Source of the DNA: Branchiostoma lanceolatum
Taxonomy: Eukaryota > Chordata > Leptocardii > Amphioxiformes > Branchiostomatidae
DNA: 64,000 bases
NCBI RefSeq assembly: GCF_035083965.1
Contig: NC_089724.1
Location: 12,456,910 to 12,520,909, forward strand
Direction of reading: 5' to 3'
Shown: piece after piece, positions 13,601 through 24,798 of the stretch
Layout of the letters: the number at the start of each line of letters is the position of its first letter
Numbering within the stretch: the stretch's first letter is position 1
Program-made: the position numbers and the translations under genes
The notes under the pieces: generated by a model
The model's database searches: none
Told to the model about the DNA's origin: nothing
The model's input: the letters and a program-made list of their open reading frames with translations, nothing else

Positions 13601-16600
13601 TAGATTTAAAACAGACTAAACATCAACGAACTTGAGAAGAATTCATCAATTCACAATCTTTTATATACCATCAATGGAAACAATGAAATTGATGTGAACA
13701 TTGAAATGGTGTGTTGTGTTAAAGTTGGATCTTTAGTTTCGTAAGAGTATAAATGTAACAAACTGAAGGTAACAGAAGAACCCACAAACCCACATATTCA
13801 CTGAATCCTTCAAGTACAATAAGTACTGTATAGTCTGTTGTGAAGTACTTCATATATTTTATTTCATGCTCAACATCATTTTCATCAGGGATACATCATG
13901 TATCTTATTGTCACCAATTGCAGCATGTTAATCTGAATGTGTTGTTTGTGCAGACATGCTCCCAACATCAGCAGTAGCAGCGCTGCAGCCTGTTCTCCAC
14001 AGCTTACACCACACAGCTGCTGTACAGGACTGGGACACTGGTAAGATGCTTACTGCTCTGTCCGTTTTTGACTTGAAAATGATGTATTTCAGGCCTGTTT
14101 ATCATACCCCCCCCCCAAAAAAAACCCTCAATTAAATGTGTTATGTAGGTACAGTCAAACCTGCCCAAGGCGACCACCCGGCGGACCGAGCAAAAACGGT
14201 CGCGATGGACAGGTGGTCGCCATGAAGAGGATTCGATTCACATGTTTCCAGGTCGAGGTTTTCAAATACAGTACGTAAATGGATGGAAATTATGTGAATT
14301 TAGACAGCATGACCCCCACCAGGTTTAATTCTCATTGACAGAAAGATCCTACAAAAATTTAATTTTCCGTTATCGTTGTAATAATTGTATAATGTTACCG
14401 CTACATCGTGTACAAATTTTCGTCATAGTTTTGACTACAAAACAATGGTTGCCTCCAAACTCTCGCAGCGCCCTCTCGCATGCACACGTTACATTAAATA
14501 GTACACACACACACACACACACACACACATGCGCGCACATCATCGAGTTTTAAGGCCTATGACAAATCCCTAGATAGCACCTGCTAGCCCTGAGCCTTTT
14601 TTGGGGCGCCGACCGCTGGATAAAAGGAGCAAAAAGTTTTCGATCTGACAACTAAAGATGAAAACGGAACGGTGTGATTTCGTCGCGCCGCCAAGCTCGG
14701 TGCGACTGCATCGAAAGGTAAGCCACTCACTTGCAGCAGAACACACAGCGTCAAATAAAGGTTTGTGAGATTCATGGAAATAAAAAGAAAATAAGAATAT
14801 CAATTTTCATCAATAACTAGAGTATTCGTAAATGTTCATGCACAAAAGCGTGTTTTAGAAAGGTCAGCGGTACGCCAAATCCGGGTCGCGCCAAATCCAA
14901 GATGGCGTCGGGACCAAGGAACAACATTTCTCGCCCGATGTTTTGCCCGCCGCAATGTCATTTTACGGTGGAATTTAGTAAGACACAGACACATTTTGGT
15001 TGAAAATACACAAATAGATAGTAATTTCTGTGAAATCTGACTTTTTGACGCCATTCACTACGTATTTGTTTTGAAAATTGAGTATAAACCGTACTGAGTT
15101 TGCGGTACACCATAAGATTACGATAGGCACAACAAGATCACAAAGGTGACAAACATTTGTCTTTACAATGTTTATAGGGGAACGTTTTATCAAAACACTT
15201 CATGGAAGAATCGATGCTATAACATAACTATTCCATATATTTTCTTATTTTTGTCCTTCAAAGTTTTGAAAACATTTCCGTGAAATACGACAGCAAAATG
15301 ATCCGATGTCACCACACGCTTGAAAAGTAGGCGGCCGCCATGGGCAGGGATCGTGCTCTGTGCGGTCCCAGTTCGTGGCGGTCGCGGTCGCGTTGGACAG
15401 GTGGTTGCCTTGGGCAGGCAGCTTAATGCTTGTGCCTATGGGGAAAATTTTCGGGACCGAGAAAAAGCGGTCGCCATGGCCAGGTGGTCGCGTTGAAAAG
15501 GTGGTCGCCTAGGCAGGTTTGACTGTATGTCTGAAAATTGCTTCTTTGCACTTTATACTTCTTTCTGACTAGAGTTGAAGAAATCGTTTCACATATCCAG
15601 CAGCATAGCTAGCATCATGTGCATCTTTTTACATCTCAAACCATCCATAGTGTTGTGTGAAGAAACACCATTCTTTTCAAACCTTCATAGTTCATACTCT
15701 GATTCTACATTTACCTTGGGTACTAGTGCTTTGAAGAAGATGGCAGCCTCAACATGTGAAAACAATTCTTTTTTTCTCTCCAACTCTCCGTAGGGTGAGA
15801 GTTGTTGTAGGGCATTTATAACTAGGCACATGTTAGATATTCATATTGTTCATTGTCTGAATACCTCCAGCATTTTGCAAGGCACTGTCTACATCTGCCA
15901 AAGACAAGTGTGTAGCTGTGCCCATGGGTCCAGGAGACTTTGGCACTCAGACTGTACAACTGTTCCGGGAAGTGTGCTATCCCCTTCTGAGTGTCCTGCA
16001 ATCTGTGGAGAACAGCCTCCAGAAGGGCTATCCCTCAGGTAAGGCATTCTCCTGAGAACTTACACCACCTTTCCACTAGATGCTGCTATGGCTGAGTGAC
16101 CAAAGAATTGACAGACTGCTCAAGGAACTTCATACACAAAGAACACTTTTTTTTTACCGTATGTGTGTTTTGTTGTCATACACTTGCACCATGCATCATA
16201 TTTAAATCAGTCAAGGGTCACACAAATCCAATTTTTGTTGCTCAATGGTGGCTCAGCAATCGCTGTCTAGTGGAAAGGGTGCCTAACTAATTATCAATCA
16301 GTCAAGAACCTGTTAAGATTGTATAGCGTTAGCTGCTCTGTAGTATATATGCCCAGAGGGAGGTTAAGAGTAACATGATAGAAAGTATACGGATGACCTT
16401 TTTCTTTCTTTCTTTCTTTCTTGACATTTTTCTTTCTTTACATTTCAGGACAAAATGGTGTCATCCCTCCACTGGCAAACTACCAGACCCAACTGCTGCT
16501 GTCCATCCCGCCCACTCTGGCTCGCCTGGTGGCAACACTCCAGTCTGCCTCCCACTGGCTCAGCACCAAGACAAACCTGTACCTGTCCTCATGGACACTG

Positions 16601-19600
16601 GACAAGTTCTTACTGCTGTCACAGAGAGATCTCAAGGTATGGCAGCACTCCTGTTGGAGCTTTGAAGCCGTAATATTCATACTGCAGGGATATCAGTGTT
16701 TTTGTCCATCCCGGAGCTGAATGGTGAGACCTTACAGTGGGTGAAGTTGAAACTGTCTGCTTGAAATTGGTTCTTTAAGACTGCCCAGAGAACCACATCC
16801 TGGCTTGATTATGTTAAACCGTCAGCCAGACAATCCAGATGATAGCAGACACAAAGTGATGTTAAGATCAGCTAAATATTGTGCGTCCCAAGGTCAAATA
16901 AATGTCTATCATATTGCCAAAGCTTGGAAAGAATTCCAGCATTTTGTACCTGTCTGTGCATGCCATTTCTGATCTATGTTGTGTTTTTCTGTCACCCCGA
17001 CAGGTTTTGACAGACACAGCGGTGATGTCCCTGAAGCAGAGCAGACAGCTGTACATGCTGGCAGAGTCGGGAGGGGCTAACTACCAGCTCAAAATCAGGC
17101 TCAACCACATGGTGCAGCAGCTCAACCACATCAGTGCTGGTCTACATGTAAGTACCACTGTCACACTCCATAGCATAGCTCATGGTATTCTGGGGAAGTG
17201 TTGTGTCAGCCAAATTGCTTGAGTCTCTGCCTTTTTGTCTTTCTGCATTCTTTTCTTTGAATGTTTGAAATGAGGTCACTCTTGTTGAGCAACATAGTGA
17301 CAATGAACTCAAGCTGCCCATATGAGACTTATCATTGAATTGGCGAAGTACAGTATGTTATATACAAATTTTAACACAGCATATTGTATATGAACCTTTC
17401 TTGTGCCCCCACAGTGCCTGTCCAGTGCAGCAAGTCAAGCCTTCTCACAGGACTGCACCAAGATGACCACCAACTTCTGGCAGGAATGTATGCCAACTGG
17501 CAAGGTCTGGAGGAAGAAGAGCAGTCTGGGTAATTTCCTGTTGTACTTGCAACACATGTACATTGTGCCATGTGTGAATTGCACAAGTTTCCGGATTGGA
17601 ATCCAAATCTTTTCCAAAATTTGGATCATGGAGACAAACATTAGGAGGATCGGGTCTCCTTTTAGCTTAAGAAGAGGATTTTGTTTTAAGTATAAAAAAG
17701 ATAAGATGTAATTTTTATACACTGTACTTGAAAAAAAGAATTGAATAAAAGTGCTTTTCTAGCTAGTCTAATGCCCAAATTGATTCCGGTGGGACCGCTG
17801 AGTCTTGATGTATGAAACGCATTTCACACCTTGATGCCGAAGGAAATCTCCTTAAAAATTTATGTGGCCATTTTCCCAAAGACGTCTGTATGTGTGTAAA
17901 GTGAGGCCTTAAAATAACCTCATTAAGCCGCCTCCACAGCAACCTTGGCACGTCCTTGCCATGTGTAATCTGTGGAACGGTGCTCTCTCATGTGTGAAAG
18001 CTTCCTGCCGGAGTAACCGCAGGTTGTGCTGACAGGGCTTTAATGGAACAGGACAGACATTCTGTCAGCTAGGAATAACTGTCAGGTTGAATCCTCCCTC
18101 ACACTGACATTTACCACTAAAACCACTGGGACGATAGCTTTCTTTTGTATATTTGGCAAATGGGCTGTACTGGATGCCAAAGGTTAAAACAGAAATTTTG
18201 ACATGTACAAGGAGTTATTTCAGATTTGGTGAGGATGAAAGTTAAGTGTCAATCAGGATTGAGCAAATATTGCCAGGTGACAATAAAAATGCCCAAAAAT
18301 AGATCAGCAAGGACATGACAAAAAATGTAAAGATAGAATTGGGAGGAAATGTTGTTACATCCGAAAGATGTAATCATTTTGGCAGTACAAACATGGATAA
18401 TGTGCTGCGATAGTAATGTGCCTTCTTTCATGGGGAGCTGAGATGGATCTCCATATCTTTATGCTTGGCTGGACTTACATGTGTACTTACAAGGGTAATG
18501 TTAACCCCACTGACCTATGCCCTTTTTTAGGTGGAATTGGATTGTAGAATATTGAGCTGTCTTACAGATGTTGTTGCCTGCGGATGTGATATCATCAAAG
18601 TGTCATTGATGTTCCATTCACCTGTCAGATCAAAGCAAATTGGAAACAAAATATGTTTATAGTTTACTTTGAAATGCAGAAACTTCACTCTCTTATGTTT
18701 TCCCAGTAGGTACTGTTCTGTTGTTTATGGGGTTTTTTTTTTTCTTTGCCCATTTCCAGACCTGCCGGAGGAACCCAACACTTACGCTGAACAGGCGGTG
18801 GAGACTGTGCTTTTCCCTGTCACAGAGGGGGTGAGCAAGCTGAAGACAACAGCCCAGATCTCGGCTGTTTCGGTTGTTGTCAGTGCCATGTTGGAGTCCT
18901 GGTTGGGCCACATACTGAAGGAGAGGATCAAGTTCAGGTGTGTATTGTGTTTAACAGGCTAAGGAAATCACAGTGGAGTTCATTTCAGGCATTTCTGTAT
19001 GGCCTTGAAAAATTTATATTTGTTTGTACACTGTGATGGGTCGTAGGTATGATCATTTGCTGTTACATTTATTTGTAACGAGGTAAAAATTAACCACTGC
19101 AATTATTTGAGTTATTGTGTAAGATTACAAAACAACTAACTAATCAACAAACCAATCAACAAAGTTACTCCACCTGATAAATAGATCAATAATACCATTT
19201 TGTTGTTACAGTTACCATGGTGCTCATCAGCTTCAGGTGGACTTCAGCTGCGTGAGGAACTTCATCTCCTCCGAGTTCAGCAGCCTGTCAGGAGACGCCC
19301 AGCAGAGCATCCTGTCCCTGGATGCCTTCAAACACGTGGAGGGGGTCGTCACGCTGCTGAAGAAGCAGCCGTTTGGCAGGAAAGGGAAGAGTGAGACAGG
19401 AAGTGACGGTGTCCTGAAACTCAGCCACACTTTGGAGTCAAACAGTGAGTTGGATGAAATGTCCTGCAACTGCTCAGAACTATATAATAACAAAATTCAG
19501 CAATGGGTTTTAACAAAGCTTTCCTTTTTCCCTCTCTTTTGCCCTGTTTTCACCGTCATTCAATAAAGTTATTCCCTTCCTGCATGTTTCTGTTTTAAAA

Positions 19601-20031
19601 AGAAGTACCTATGTGCTCCACCTACTCTACTCTACTACATGTGTACCAACTTTGTGAGGAAACATTTTTAGATGACAATTTCCATTCATGTGCTAACAAA
19701 CAAGGCTTCTCTTTGCTTATTTCTAGAAGCCAGTCCCATTTTTATAAGATAATATTTTCTCTTGATTATCAGTAATGATTTCTATGTGTGTACTGCTGCA
19801 GTGTCGGAGTACAGCCACAGTACAGGCCCTGGGTCCAACCGTGGCAGCTTCAGCAGTGACAGCCCCATCGCTAACGGCAGCGACAGCGATGTGGCTGTGG
19901 GGGGCAGTGAGGAGGACTTGTACCGCCTGCCCAACCGCCAAGCGTGGCTGGCTCTCAGGGTGCACGGTGGGGAGAGGCAGTGGAAGCTGCCATCCTTCCC
20001 ATGCATGTCAGGACAGACAGATGTGTTATGA
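10627..20031 (+). CDS. CCDC142: CCDC142 (coiled-coil domain-containing protein 142)
   Basis: The nine coding exons are 10627-12415, 13954-14040, 15904-16038, 16449-16636, 17004-17147, 17415-17529, 18760-18937, 19212-19444 and 19802-20031. All junctions are GT-AG and phase-consistent, giving 1032 residues. Identification rests on the C-terminus: NRQAWLALRVHG...LPSFPC matches the human CCDC142 ending (AWLALRQH...LPFFPC). The upstream AMLESWLGHILKERIKF and LSLDAFKHVEGVVTLL segments also match. It is longer than the human protein (about 740 residues), mainly through an extended N-terminal half in the large first coding exon. The molecular function is unknown. Odd feature: a basic KSVTW motif at residues 524-528. 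The start is the first ATG after the acceptor at 10600. The third junction (acceptor near 15903) has a weak pyrimidine tract. Confidence 0.9.
12187..12210 (+). other. PP1-docking-like motif inside CCDC142
   Basis: Codons 521-528 read RRRKSVTW. This fits the RVxF consensus for binding protein phosphatase 1 (basic residue, V, any residue, F or W). It overlaps a basophilic kinase site (RRKS) that could switch the docking. The motif is seen directly; the binding is an inference. Confidence 0.4.
13337..13740. repeat. tandem duplication, about 206 bp unit, two copies
   Basis: A block starting CTGCAGGCTTTGAAAATC at 13337 restarts at 13543. Both copies share the GACTCATTGCGATCAATGAT core and end in GTTGGATCTTTAGTTTC. 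A few substitutions and small indels separate them. It lies in the second intron of CCDC142. Confidence 0.85.
14152..15525. mobile_element. 1.37 kb non-autonomous DNA transposon, TA target duplication
   Basis: The ends are CAGTCAAACCTGCC and GGCAGGTTTGACTG, each flanked by TA (14150-14151 and 15526-15527). This is a Tc1/mariner-style arrangement. Subterminal copies of a GGTGGTCGCC / GGCGACCACC motif occur near both ends and again around 15340-15510. It contains a CA microsatellite at about 14503-14531. I see no transposase; the short frames inside look random. It sits in an intron of CCDC142. Confidence 0.65.
16406..16440 (+). repeat. TTTC microsatellite
   Basis: Repeated TTTC units lie just upstream of the CCDC142 acceptor at 16448 and form part of its pyrimidine tract. 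Confidence 0.8.
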
Positions 20032-21918
20032 CCTGAACTGGGCAACAGTACTAGTGTCAGCAGCCTTGCTACCGTCTATGGTACAAGAGGCTTTGCATGG
20101 ATGGAAAAAATCATGTAGTCACAAAAGTGAAATTTGCCAGAGGGAGATCACTCCTTTGTTGGATTATACTTCTGTGGCAAACACAAGCTCTTTGACCAAT
20201 TGTTTTATTTTGCACGTCGATTGTTGCAGGCAGTTGACTCTTGGACCTTTGAACTGTACAAAGCCATGATGCCCACATTGTGTTGGTCATCTAGATTTGC
20301 ATATACTACTAGTACATGATATACATGGGATAGCCAAAAAATCTGTGGGAGAGGGGGTGGAGTTTCCAATATGTTGAGGTCTTTAATGGAAGGGATGTGT
20401 GCTGTGCTGTATATATGTAGGACACCACCCCCCAAGTCCAAGTTTCTACCTACAAGGCCCTCCTCCAGTGCAGAATAATGTCATAAGTAAGCTTTGAAAA
20501 CAGGACCTCTAAACTTGCAGCCATACAAACAAGATTAGGGTTAGATGTGTATAGCAACCTCAGCTATTTGTGCTGTGCCATAGGTTTGACCCAATGTTGT
20601 TTGGGGTTGAGAAGATAATCAGTGTGAAGTATGATGTACATGTACTGTTACAGCTTTCTGTAACACTGCATCATGTTTCATGTATGAGAGTCATTGACTG
20701 TGTTGTGTGTTAGAAGTAAATTTGTTGCTTTGTCCTACGTGATGTGAAGTCTTGTTTTTGTCAAATTATACTTTGGGCAGCTACTGCAATGTACATGTTT
20801 GTATAGTGAATAAATCTTGATATGAAGTATGTTAAGTAGTGGGAAAAGAGCCAGCTCTTGTACAGAGATGAAGAAATACAAAGAAATCATGTTGCCATTG
20901 GTAAAGTGATCATTGTCTTTCATGTGTATGCTGAGAAGTTAATGTGATGAAGATTTCTTCAGGAATATATTGAAGGAAATATGACTGCGAAATATGACTG
21001 CAGATTTAAAGTCATTTAAAGAACAAGAAGTATGATAGTTGGTCTTTTAAGCCTCTGATGTGTACATTATATTTTCTGTGGTATTTTAATGCTTTATTAT
21101 TGTTCTTGTGTGTGCTAAATGTACATTGTGTTAGTGAGCAGTTTTTGTTTGGATTGAAACTACCTCAGGGCATGTGTACCTGTGCATATATTGCGGAAGG
21201 AAATGTTGCAATGTATGAACATAAACAAATCTTTTTATTTCAGATCCTTAAAAATGAACTTGACAGGTAAAACATCATGAAGATCCTAATGTCAACCACA
21301 TACTGACATTCAGTTATTCCATTCCCTGTTATTCTTCCTTCTAAAAGTGACTATTTGCCTCTGCTTTGTTCTTCAATCAAATTTATATGTACCACAACTA
21401 TTGTGTAGCAATGATAATTTAGACTACCTAAGAATGTCCAGAGGATTCCTGCAGACACTTGTTACGCTGTGGGTTATTAGTTCCTTCAGAGGCACCTGTC
21501 TGTAATGTCAGGAATTGAATATCAGCTTGCACTACAGGACCAAGGAGGTTTAAAATCAGGACGTGCGTCTGTATAATCAGATGTAAATAAGAAACAGTGC
21601 ACCTTATGAATTGTAGTAATATTGTTCTGATGCTTTGGATATTTTATATTATGCTCAAAGTTTTCTATGTATACAGTACATGAGAGCTGTATAGTATAGT
21701 CTATTTGGACTGTATCTGTGGAAACAAATTAAAAATATTCCAAAAGATGATACAAGAGTACTTGTCGATACAAGAGTACTTGTCATATTGTACATGTACA
21801 TCGCGTGTTGTGTAGGATGACATTTAGGACTGAGAGAAAAAGAATAGATGTTTTTCAATACGCTTTACTGTAACATTGCTTGTATTCTGTGTGAAAAAGG
21901 TCATGGTAATCTAAAGTG
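20032..21918. other. 3'UTR of CCDC142 and convergent intergenic spacer
   Basis: The CCDC142 3'UTR probably ends just after the AATAAA at 20819-20824. The remaining kilobase holds no gene I can support. It includes one copy of the CAAGGAGGTT motif at 21541. The gene on the right reads toward CCDC142. Confidence 0.5.
20819..20824 (+). terminator. polyadenylation signal of CCDC142
   Basis: AATAAA on the plus strand, about 790 bp after the CCDC142 stop codon. It is the first canonical hexamer I found downstream. Confidence 0.5.
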
Positions 21919-22807
21919 TCACTCTGTGACAGAGGGTATTGTTTGCTTGGGTTGTTCGACTGCGTTCCAGAGCATTTGGTTCCCATGTACAAACATGATT
22001 GTCTTCTTGTCTGTACCGTGACTTACTGGCTTTCCAGTTGCCCTCTGTGACAGGCATTGTCCATGTGATGGAGGGATGCTACAAGAAGGCAGTAATATCT
22101 TCCTGTAAGCGTTGATTACTTGATGAGTCATTGAGGTTTCTTTCCTAGTATTTTGCCCATTCTGCTGATCCTTAAGCTTTGCTTCTGCAGTTCTGTTGGG
22201 ATCCTTGATAGGATCAAGTCGCCGCGGCGGCTTCTGTCTGAAATGAAATCGATTTGAAACAGAACGTGTGGGAAAGGCAGCTGGCCCATTTGTACCGAGC
22301 TGGAAGTCTTGTTCAGGCTTGACAGCATGCTTGCCGCTGAATTCAACTTGCCTGACTCGCTCCAGGGCATAGGACAGCGACTGCTGATTCTGCAAATCAA
22401 ATTAAGATAACAGTCTTCAGTGATATGTACAAGGTACAGACATGAAAATAATATATGGCATCCAAGAGCTGTATGTGGCTCGTGCAGGTCTGCATTACCA
22501 CCTCTTCTGAATTTCTGATACATGGGGAAATAGTGATTTGTTCAGTCAGTACCTATACACACTGGCCCTTTTCCACAGAATTTGACAATCAAACAAGCTG
22601 AGCATTCAGTCATGATTTCTTATATTACCTCTACTCTTGGTGTAAACTCTATGTTCTAAATTTTAGTCCCATGTTGTCACCCACCTGTTGAAGTAAGGAC
22701 CTCCGTAGTCGCTGGGCCTTCCCCTTGTAACTCAACTGGCGCTGGTGGGCGTGCCTGTACTGCTGGAACCACTCCGGCACCTTCAGGTCCTCCTGGACCT
22801 CTTCCAT
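21919..22807 (-). CDS. small basic protein of unknown family
   Basis: Coding exons are 22807-22685 and 22389-21919, joined in phase 0 (CAACAG|GTGGGT, then TTTGCAG|AATCAG), giving 197 residues. The start MEEVQEDLKVPEW lies two bases after an acceptor (TTTCAG|AGATGG). An upstream exon ending at about 23211 (TTCAG|GTAAGT) has an in-frame stop, so it is untranslated. The N-terminal 60 residues are probably helical and rich in Gln and Arg (EWFQQYRHAHQRQ, KAQRLRRSLLQQNQQ). The rest is basic and low in order-promoting residues (PPRRLDPIKDPNR). There is no signal peptide or membrane segment. I do not recognise it. The composition resembles short axonemal microtubule-inner proteins, and RFX-like motifs upstream fit a ciliary role, but that is a guess. 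Its 3' end faces CCDC142. Confidence 0.6.
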
Positions 22808-23479
22808 CTCTGAAACTAACAACCCTTTCCAATGTTACCATTAACCCCATTACAATACACTGTGGTACAGTGATTTGAATCTTGCTGGCTGTACACTAAA
22901 CTAAGCACTATGGAAAGCCATAAAAAGTACCAATTTTTGGTCATAAATAGCTACAGAGAGCAAGGCTGTGTTGCATCCTAAGTTACAGAATATTTATACA
23001 TTAGGCATTGTGTTGAGAACATAGCTAATTGCACAGCTTTACAAACAGGATGTGATGGCTTCATTCCTAACAACTATTTGCTTTAGTTTTGTTATAAATC
23101 AGTAGACTTGGATTTATTTGGTGTTGCATGGGCTACAACAAGGGTTGGTTGTAGATAGAATTTCTTACGTTTTCTAACTTATGACAGATGTTACAGACTT
23201 ACCTGAACTAAGGTGTCCTTCCTCTCGGAAATATCGTCAGTTCGAAGCAGAGCTGCCAATTTGAAATATTCATCCACTCCACAGGGCAAAGCAAAGTCAA
23301 GTATTTCCAAGGTTCCTCTTGGTAAATTCAGTTCAAAGCATCAGCAATCAGACCATTGTTGCCAGTTGTGGAGTGGGTTACACTTGTGTTAAGCACCACT
23401 CCTACCAGTGGATTCCCAGTGCTTCGACTAAGGTTAAGATTGCATGTACATGTTGGCCTTTTGTGATGCCCAGAACCAT

Positions 23480-23560
23480 TGAGTGCGCGTGCCGTGGCAA
23501 CAGTGCCAAGCAGAGGTAACTTGTGTTCCGTGTAAACAATTTGTTGCCATGAAATTGACC
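23480..23560. promoter_or_regulatory. RFX (X-box) half-site pair upstream of the small unknown gene
   Basis: TGCCGTGGCAAC at about 23486-23497 has a perfect GGCAAC half and a TGCC opposite half. GTTGCCATG at about 23542-23550 matches the left half of the RFX consensus GTTNCCATGGNAAC. Two such sites within 60 bp of the likely promoter are suggestive only. Confidence 0.3.
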
Positions 23561-23972
23561 AATAAATTAGATGTTAATTGTGTCACCGCACAAGCCATGG
23601 CCTAAGGTGCACGGTTGCAAAACAATGGAGCTAGATAACAGGCTTAGCAACTAAACGCACATATGACTGTTACCAGGTAACTGATCACCTGATATAATCC
23701 GTAGGAAAATCCCACAAACGGAGATGAAACTGACCTGGTACAATGTAATATCAAATGATCAGACTATTCAAATTATCTACTTTTCCTCCTCGTATTTACC
23801 TTCTATTAAATACATTATGTAGGTGACACTTTTTTCATTAAGCTTGGTCACACTTGTTGAGCTACTTGGTCTTTTAATCCAGAAAATGAATGGCTTTGGT
23901 TGTCAATACCATGGGACAAGGTAAATTCAAGGTTGACACAAGGCACAATACATATCAGGTAAACAACTGTAC

Positions 23973-23978
23973 TTTATT
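23973..23978 (-). terminator. polyadenylation signal of BUB3
   Basis: TTTATT on the plus strand (AATAAA on the minus strand) lies about 820 bp downstream of the spliced BUB3 stop. It supports a terminal exon running from 24820 to about 23955. Confidence 0.5.
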
Positions 23979-24798
23979 CAACATTAGTGACAGCTTGTAA
24001 CAAAAGAAAGGCGTTGACAATAGACCAGGACATCATGCTGGAGGCAAGGAATGCCAGTACAAATATTTCTTTTGGGATGTAGGTGTGGGTCTACAGTATA
24101 TATTTTACTTCTATCATTCTGTATGTCTCTCCTGACAACCTTCAGCATTTCTGTTTTTGAAAAAATAAATCAAAGTAGGTTTGTATTTGTTTTAAATCTA
24201 TGACCACACAGTTACTCCTATGATTCCTAATGGTACATCCTCACTTTACAACTATCCTACTGTACTACCTCTCTACCCCCTATACTTCGTACTAAAAATG
24301 ACTAGTTCCAAGCCAATAAAAAAAATCAAATTTACGACATCCACCTGAGACACAATTATGATATGATAGTACCATAGTGCTACAATATGTACAAAGATGG
24401 AACATTCAGCTTTTCCTTTACTTTTTGCATGCTGGAAAAGAAGACTGAAGTTATCTTTTAGTAAAAAAAGGTCAATGAATATTCTACAGTTATAGTAATT
24501 GTTTATCATCTTCTGCATCTTTTTCGTTTATCATGTAGCCTCCCTGTTGTCTAACTATATTGTATGTACATTACTTCTGTTACATAGTGTATCTTGTTTG
24601 CAGTGCCTACTATTCAATTTCTACTTAGCTTGAGGAAAATATTTCTCCTTTATTAAAACAATTCTGCATTACTCACTCAACATGTTACAGGTCCTGGAAT
24701 ATAAAGTATTTATTGAAGCTGGCACCATACTCCTCTGTCTCTCCTAAACTCGAGAAAGTCAGCATTGTTGTCCTTTGTGGCTCTTAGGAGATATTGTT

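Noticed and set aside
14335-15793. Short frames inside and beside the TA-flanked element as transposase remnants
   Set aside because: None shows a DDE-like or other transposase motif. Lengths are what chance gives.
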